Shown here in pieces: positions 57,376-64,000 of a stretch of 64,000 nucleotides of DNA. The number at the start of each line of letters is the position of its first letter. Within the stretch, counting starts at the first letter, position 1. The notes beneath the pieces are model-generated. The model did no database searches and was not told the origin of the DNA. It worked only from the letters and a program-made list of their open reading frames with translations. Source of the DNA: Aspidapion aeneum (lineage: Eukaryota > Arthropoda > Insecta > Coleoptera > Brentidae); contig OY755047.1 of the NCBI GenBank assembly GCA_963576565.1, positions 1,178,001 through 1,242,000 on the forward strand. The letters are read 5' to 3'. The translations under genes were made by a program, and so were the position numbers.

Positions 57376-59475
57376 TATAAACAAAAACTATACAGTTTAT
57401 CAACAAAAGCACCGAGTTGCAGTATTATGGGGCCATAAAGGTGCGAAAAAACCACACCCTAAGTTAGGATTCGGAAAAACGTGATTTAGCGAATTTTAGG
57501 GTAGTAGTAGTAGTAGTGGTGGGAGACCATTTTTGGTCTAGCGACTAGGCACACGGCGCGCCCTTTTCGCAAACCCCGAGAATTTTAGAGTAGGGAATCC
57601 TATAAGACCAAAATTGCCAAACTTTGAAAATTCATATTTCAAAAACTATACAGTTTATTAACAAAAGCACCGAGTTGGAGTATTGTGGGGCCATAAGGGT
57701 GCGAAAAAAACAACACCCTAAGTTAGGAACGGAAAAACGTGATTTAGCGAATTTTAGGGTAGGGAATCCCATAAGACCAAAATTGCCAAATTTTGAAAAT
57801 TCATATTTCAAAAATTATACAGTTTATCAACAAAAGCACTGAGTTGCAGTATGATGGGGCCCTAAAGGTGTGAAAAAACCACACCCTAAGTTAGGATTCG
57901 GAAAAACGTGATTTAGCGAATTTTAGGGTAGGGAATCCTATAAGACCAAAATTGCCAAACTTTGAAAATTCATCTTTCAAAAAGTATACAGTTTATCAAC
58001 AAAAGCACCGAGTTGCAGTATGGTGGGGCCATAAAGGTGCGAAAAAACCACACCCTAAGTTAGGATTCGGAAAAACGTGATTTAGCGAATTTTAGGGTAG
58101 GGAATCCCATAAGACCAAAATTGCCAAACTTTGAAAATTCATCTTTCAAAAACTATACAGTTTATCAACAAAAGCACCGAGTTGCAGTATGGTGGGGCCA
58201 TAAAGGTGCGAAAAAACCACACCCTAAGTTAGGATTCGGAAAAACGTGATTTAGCGAATTTTAGGGTAGGGAATCCCATAAGACCAAAATTGCCAAACTT
58301 TGAAAATTCATATTTCAAAAACTATGCAGTTTATCAACAAAAGCACCGAGTTGCAGTATGGTGGGGCCATAAAGGTGCGAAAAAACCACACCCCAAGTTA
58401 GAATTCGGAAAAACGTGATTTAGCGAATTTTAGGGTAGGGAATCCTATTAGACCAAAATTGCCAAACTTTGAAAATTCATATTTCAAAAACTATACAGTT
58501 TATCAACAAAAGCACCGAGTTGCAGTATGGTGGGGCCATAAAGGTGCGAAAAAACCACACCCTAAGTTAGGATTCGGAAAAACGTGATTTAGCGAATTTT
58601 AGGGTAGGGAATCCCATAAGACCAAAATTGCCAAACTTTGAAAATTCATATTTTAAAAACTATACAGTTTATCAACAAAAGCACCGAGTTGCAGTAAGGT
58701 GGAGCCATAAAGGTGCGAAAAAACCACACCCCAAGTTAGAATTCAGAAAAACGTGATTTAGCGAATTTTAGGGTAGGGAATCCCATAAGACCAAAATTGC
58801 CAAATTTTGAAAATTCATATTTCAAAAATTATACAGTTTATCAACAAAAGCACTGAGTTGCAGTATGATGGGGCCCTAAAGGTGTGAAAAAACCACACCC
58901 TAAGTTAGGATTCGGAAAAACGTGATTTAGCGAATTTTAGGGTAGGGAATCCTATTAGACCAAAATTGCCAAACTTTGAAAATTCATATTTCAAAAACTA
59001 TACAGTTTATCAACAAAAGCACCGAGTTGCAGTATGGTGGGGCCATAAAGGTGCGAAAAAACCACACCCTAAGTTAGGATTCGGAAAAACGTGATTTAGC
59101 GAATTTTAGGGTAGGGAATCCCATAAGACCAAAATTGCCAAACTTTGAAAATTCATATTTTAAAAACTATACAGTTTATCAACAAAAGCACCGAGTTGCA
59201 GTAAGGTGGAGCCATAAAGGTGCGAAAAAACCACACCCCAAGTTAGAATTCGGAAAAACGTGATTTAGCGAATTTTAGGGTAGGGAATCCTATAAGACCA
59301 AAATTGCCAAACTTTCAAAACTCATATTTCAAAAACTATTTAGTTTATCAACAAAAGCTCCGAGTTGCAGTATGGTGGGGCCATAGAGATGCGAAAAAAC
59401 CACACCCTGAGTTAAGGTTCGGTAAAAACGTCTTTTAGCGAATTTCAGGGTAGGGAATCCCATAAGACCAATTGG
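57376..59475. repeat. 169-bp satellite array, about 12 units
   Basis: CAGTTTAT(C/T)AACAAAAGC recurs at 57651, 57820, 57989, 58158, 58327, 58496, 58665, 58834, 59003, 59172 and about 59341, an exact 169-bp step. The first interval (57391 to 57651) is longer because of an insertion. Units are variants in a repeating order. The last unit is more diverged. There is no coding capacity. Confidence 0.97.
57505..57579. mobile_element. Short insertion in a satellite unit with about 14-bp target duplication
   Basis: Against the other units, about 75 bp are extra, flanked by GAATTTTAGGGTAG (57491-57504) and GAATTTTAGAGTAG (57580-57593), 13 of 14 identical. One edge is a (TAG)4 run. The body contains GGTGGGAGACC and GGCACACGGCGCGCCC. 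The duplication length and simple-repeat edge suggest target-primed reverse transcription of a short RNA or truncated LINE/SINE. Confidence 0.65.
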
Positions 59476-59720
59476 TAGTCCATTTCTTTTCACAGTGCAG
59501 GTATTTTATTTTTTCAAGGTTTTACGAATCTCACCCCCGCAGGATATTTGCAATCAAGGTTGCGTTTAGGGGTTGTGTGTAAGTAGAGTAATAAAGTAGA
59601 GAATTAAATTTCCAAGAATATCAAAATTATTTTATTTTATCGCATCTTTATAGTTATATATCGTTTTTTTATTATTTCTAGGTATGTGGGCAGCCAGTGT
59701 CGGCATTTATTTTTCTTATG
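59476..59720. other. Unassigned sequence
   Basis: Nothing recognisable. Confidence 0.4.
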
Positions 59721-59722
59721 TA

Positions 59723-60425
59723 CAGGGTGTCTCATTATATTTTTTTCCACCCTTTTAGACCATTAATAATTGATTTAGGAATATAAAAGAAATTGTATTC
59801 GAATTCGCGAAATTTTTACTTTTAAATTGCATCTTTACTTTATTCCTGATGCTTACCGTATTTGACAGGCGCTCAAATTTATAGTTTTTGTAAATTGGAT
59901 GCTCCCTCTATTATTCAATTAATAGATTAGGCAAAAATACCCCATATGTAGCAGTTTTGATAAATAGTTTCTGAAATATTAGCGATAACATTACCACTCT
60001 TGTGTTAATTTCAGTGTCTTTATTTCAAAGTATGTTTCAATGACAACTATTTTTCTTTAAATGACGCTCAAGATGACAACCGGTAACGTCAACAAAGTTG
60101 TGTCATTGTCACTGTTGATACATGGGGACTAACATAATTTCGAATAAGGATACTAAAATTAACACAAGAGCGGTACTGTTATAATTGCTAATATCCCCGA
60201 AACTATGGCTCTAAACTACGGCATATCAGGTATTTTTGGAAAATATGTTCCAAGCTTAATCTATTAATTAAATAATATAAGGAGCATCCAATTTACAAAA
60301 ACTATAAATTTGAGCGCCTGTCAAATATGTCAAAATTTCGCGAATTCGAACACAATTTTTTTTATATTCCTATATCAATTATTAATGGTCTAAAAGGGTG
60401 GGAAAAAATATAATGAGACACCCTG
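59723..60425. mobile_element. Foldback element, CAGGGTGTCTCATTATATTT ends, TA flanks
   Basis: The left end returns inverted at the right (60395-60425), with TA at 59721-59722 and 60426-60427. The arms extend inward through ATTAATAATTGATTTAGGAA and TCGAATTCGCGAAATTTT. It is directly followed by a second terminus-like CAGCGTGTCAC string (60428), perhaps a truncated neighbour. Confidence 0.88.
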
Positions 60426-60569
60426 TACAGCGTGTCACAAAAGTTTAAACACTCTAAACGTCTGTTTACAAAATTACATTATATTATACAAATTATTATA
60501 CATTTTTACCTTCCTAGCCAGCGCAGCAGTGGCTAGAGATGGTATTGTTTTCGACGAATTCTTTTTTTT

Positions 60570-61313
60570 TAGCTCACACTACTACTATAAGTAGTGTGAG
60601 CTATGGTGATCCTAATTTTTTCGAGAAAAAAAAAGTTGCTCCGATTTCAAAATTTTTTATATATCTTTGCGTTTCAGATGATTTTGAAACTTTTTTGTTT
60701 TGCTGTCTGTCTGTCTGTCTGTCTGTCTGTATGTCTGTCTGTCTGTATGTCTGTCTGTAACGACCAACCCGCATAACTCAAAAACCGCTTGTCCGATTTT
60801 AATGAAATTTGGTACCTAAGTTGGGTCTTGGGCCGTGATGGTTCCATTTAAAAATGAACAAAATCCACCGAACGCAAGCCAAATAAAAGGGTGGGGGTAG
60901 ATTCCAAAAATTAGAGTTTATGTGAAAATATGGCGTGTGTGATATCAAACGAAAGGTAATTAAGTCTGGAGTTAAAAAAAATAAATTTTAGTTTATTTTT
61001 AAAAAAAGGGTGGGGGTAGATGTCAAAAATTAGAGTTTAAGTGAAAATATGGCGTGTGTGATATCAAACGAAAGGTAATTGAGTCTGGAGTTAAACAATA
61101 TACATTTTAGTTTTTTTTTTAAAGGTGGGGGGTAGATTAAAAAAATTTGAGTTTAAGTCAAAACATGGCTTGTGTGGTATCAAACGAAAGGTAATTGAGT
61201 CTGGAGTTGAATAAAATATATTTCAGTTTTTGATTATATTAGCTCACACTATAACTATAGTACCTAGTGTGAGCTTTGGGGCCCATATATTGGATATATT
61301 GGCAGAGTATTTT
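60570..61313 (+). mobile_element. Hairpin-ended repeat H, copy C
   Basis: The same architecture as copies A and B: TAGCTCACACTACTACTATA palindrome, a short (CTGT)n tract (60704-60760), three GGTGGGGG(T)AGAT sub-repeats, right palindrome and GGCAGAGTATTT. A T-run precedes it. Confidence 0.88.
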
Positions 61314-62330
61314 TTAGATAATGCCGAAAATGTGTTATTTTGGTGTATTTTAATGTTAGAAATGTCTTTGTGGCGTCTGTCCGTGCACTTAACCACTCAA
61401 TTATGTGTAGTAATGCTTTTTCAACTAAAAACGAAAATTTTCAGAAAATATTGAAGTAATGTTACTTATGCTCGCAGGCGACATGCGCCAGGCAAAAATG
61501 TTTTAAATACAAAAGAACATTTTTAAACAAAAATCGATAAAACAAAAAAATTTGATTGTAAAGTTAATAGTTTTAAGGTAAAATTGGTTAAATAATACTT
61601 TTGACTAACCCTTTTTTTTAACGAAAATCTAATGCCGACATAAAACTGAGTTAAAATCGTTTAAGGTGTTCTTGAGTTATCGTGTATTGAGACAGATAAT
61701 TTATTTTATTATCATCATCAATCATGGATCCATTTCTTTTTATTGGAGCGCTTTGGATATTTTTTATATTTTTTACTAAGACAGTCCCGACAAAAATAAT
61801 TAAGTTATACAAAAAGAAATAAACTCGATTAAAAGAGTCGTAACTTTTTAATGACCATATTACGTTAGGGACCAAAAAATAAATACATAAGTAAGCTTCC
61901 ATCTTTGATACTAGATTAAAAATATTTTTTTTCTTTAAACGTGCAAAATTTATAAAATAACAAATAAAGTATATAAGGCAGTGGCATTATATATACATAA
62001 AAGTAGGAAAACATATATTTATGACATCTATTTTGGGCTCTTGGCGAGGGCTTTGGGCAGGGTTGCAAAGTCTGTTTTTTTAATATTACTGTAAATTTTT
62101 GAGAAAAAAGACAACAAAATACGGTAAACGTTCCAATGTTCTTTACGGGTCGCAAATTTTTTTTTAGGTTTTCGAAAAACTCTCTTGTATCTTTGTTTCA
62201 TTGTCATTGTTATACCTCAGGGAAATTTTGTAAATAATATAAGCTTAATAAATTGACTTTTTAAACACACTGTATATATACACTACGGCCCTAATTTAGA
62301 TTTTGACTAGAAACTTCTTTTATTTTCTTA
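61314..62330. other. Unassigned AT-rich sequence
   Basis: No convincing gene, RNA or repeat. Confidence 0.5.
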
Positions 62331-64000
62331 ACTTTAATCGCTGAGTTGTGTAGGTGGCTGGAAGCATTTCAAGGCAACGGTCGTAGTTTTTTGCATTTTT
62401 TAAACTAAGGGTCTCAAAAATAAAAAGGCAATAAATCTTCATTACGAATGGCAAGACGAAATGGCGAACCCCATGCTACGTCTTTCCCGTTCTTTTTTTT
62501 TGTAAATATATAGGCGGGGATTTTAAAGTTATAGCCCCCACAAAAAACGTTTCTACTGAATATTTAAACCTCTAAAAATAAAGAACAGAAGTGTCTTTTG
62601 AACCGAACGTCGAACTGAACTTAATTGTAGGTGTGGCAAAGCACTAAACGAATCCCTGGACGTGACTTCAGTCCTAAACTGTAATTTTATTGGTCCTGTT
62701 TTACCTCGAACGGAGGACTGAACACAATAGGGGTGGTTTCAGCAAGGCTTCGTTTTCTTATTGGTCCAGTTCCAGCCCGAACGGAAAACTGAACTACCTA
62801 ATGGGCGTAGCTTTAAAGTCAGCTTTTTTTCTTTATTTAGGCTTGTTTTATGGCAATCACTGAATTGTGTAGGTGGCAGAAAGCACGTCAAAGGAAAGAC
62901 AACGGTCGTAGGTCTTTGCATTTTTAAAACTAAGGTTCTCAAAAGTATAAAAGGCAATAAATCTTCATTACGAATGACAGGACGAAATGCCGAACCCCAT
63001 GTACATCTTTCCCGTTTTTTTTGTAAATACAAGGCGGGGATTTTAAAGTTATAGCCCCACAAAAAACGCTTCTACTGAATATTTAAACCTCTAAAAATAA
63101 AGAACAGAGGTGTCTTTTGAACCCAACGTCGAACTGAACTTACTTGTGGGTGTTGCGAAGCCCTAAACGGATTCCTGGACGTGACTTCAGTCCTAAACTG
63201 TAATCTTATTGGTCCTGTTTTACCTCGAACGGAGGACTGAACATAATAGGGGTGGTTTCAGCCACGCACCGCTTTCTTATTGGTCCAGTTCCAGCCCGAA
63301 CGGAAAACTGAACTGTCTAATGGGCGTAGCTTTAGAGTCAGCTTTTTTCTTTATTTAAGCTTGTTTTACACAAAACGGAGGGTCATTTTTTGTTGTATAA
63401 AAAATTTCTTCTATTCTCTTATTTTCAAATGCCAATCACTGAATTGTGTAGGACAGAAAGCACGTCAAGGGAAAGACAACGGTCGTAGTTCTTTGCATTT
63501 TAAAAACTAAGGGTCTCAAAAGTATAAAAGGCAATAAATCTTCATTATGAATGACAGAACGGAATGGCGAACCCCATGCTACGTCTTTCCAGTCTTTTTT
63601 TTTTGTAAATATATAGGCGGAGATTTTAAAGTTATAGCCCCCACAAAAAACGCTTCTACTGAATATTTAAACCTCTAAAAATAAATAAAATAAACTTCTT
63701 TTTAACCGGAACATCGAACTGAATAAAATTGTGGGTGTGGCGAAGCACGAAACGGATCCCTGGGTGTTATTGCAGTCTTAAACTGTAATCTTATTGGTCC
63801 TGTTTTACCTCGAACGGTGGACTAAACATAATAGGGGTGGTTTCAGCCACGCACCACTTTCTTATTGGTCCAGTTCCAGCCCGAATGGAAAACTGAACTG
63901 TCTAATGGGCGTAGCTTTAGAGTCAGCTTTTTTTTCTTTATTTAAGCTTGTTTTACACAAAACGGAGGGTAATTTTTTGTTGTACAAAAAATCCCTTTTA
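62331..64000. repeat. Tandem array, 520-577 bp unit, about 3 copies, runs off the window
   Basis: GA(G/A)TTGTGTAGG begins units at about 62342, 62862 and 63439. The third step is 57 bp longer because of an added segment (about 63367-63425). Each unit has a CCTCGAACGG(A/T)GGACT(G/A)AACA module, a second CCGAACGGAAAACTGAACT module, and CTTATTGGTCC(A/T)GTT. It continues beyond 64000. Confidence 0.92.

Noticed and set aside
57376..59475. Regularly spaced repeats that might suggest a CRISPR array
   Set aside because: The whole 169-bp unit is conserved, with no unique spacers, and the setting is a eukaryotic genome. It is a satellite.

Overview
The window is AT-rich, repeat-dense DNA from an animal nuclear genome, almost certainly an insect. 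Supporting this are an env-bearing Ty3/gypsy errantivirus with a tRNA-Ser-type primer site, mariner, hAT and PIF/Harbinger-like elements, several non-LTR retrotransposon families and TA-flanked foldback elements ending in CAGGGTGT. I found no single-copy host gene and no structural RNA gene. A beetle or another large-genome insect is plausible, but the species cannot be fixed from this DNA alone.

Layout. 1-3.2 kb: a 7-bp satellite that switches monomer (TTTTTAA to TTTTTCA), then an octamer array and nested inverted repeats. 3.2-23 kb: small hAT-like elements with 8-bp target duplications, five degraded copies of one LINE family (LINE-A), large foldback elements, and a mariner split by another foldback element. 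23-46.8 kb: four more heptamer arrays (ATATATT, ATCGAAC, ATCAAAA, TTGAAAA), longer tandem arrays (656, 142 and about 300 bp), LINE fragments, hAT remnants and a mariner inside an inverted-repeat-bounded composite. 46.8-55.7 kb: the errantivirus. 55.7-64 kb: LINE pieces, a 169-bp satellite, another foldback element, a hairpin-ended repeat and a 520-577 bp tandem array running off the window.

The centrepiece is the errantivirus at 46828-55656. It has two 341-bp LTRs that read as identical, an ACAT target duplication, and sits inside an old LINE-A copy. Gag (47805-49085) carries a CCHC knuckle. Pol is in the -1 frame relative to gag and reads protease, reverse transcriptase, RNase H, then an extra domain, then integrase (HHCC, D,D35E, GPF). 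The extra domain (about 51260-51700) looks like a macrodomain of the TARG1/OARD1 ADP-ribose hydrolase type, with both catalytic residues kept at the family spacing. I regard it as the most interesting object here: a retrotransposon that seems to have captured an ADP-ribosylation eraser. Env (about 53322-55227) has a furin-like site and a C-terminal membrane anchor but is broken by one frameshift.

Most of the rest is nested, decaying transposable elements. Target-site duplications allow several insertions to be ordered: the errantivirus and one foldback element into LINE-A copies, a foldback into a mariner, a hairpin-ended element into a 142-bp tandem array, and a short insert into the 169-bp satellite. 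Long open frames over the heptamer arrays are artefacts of stop-free 7-bp repeats and are not annotated as genes.
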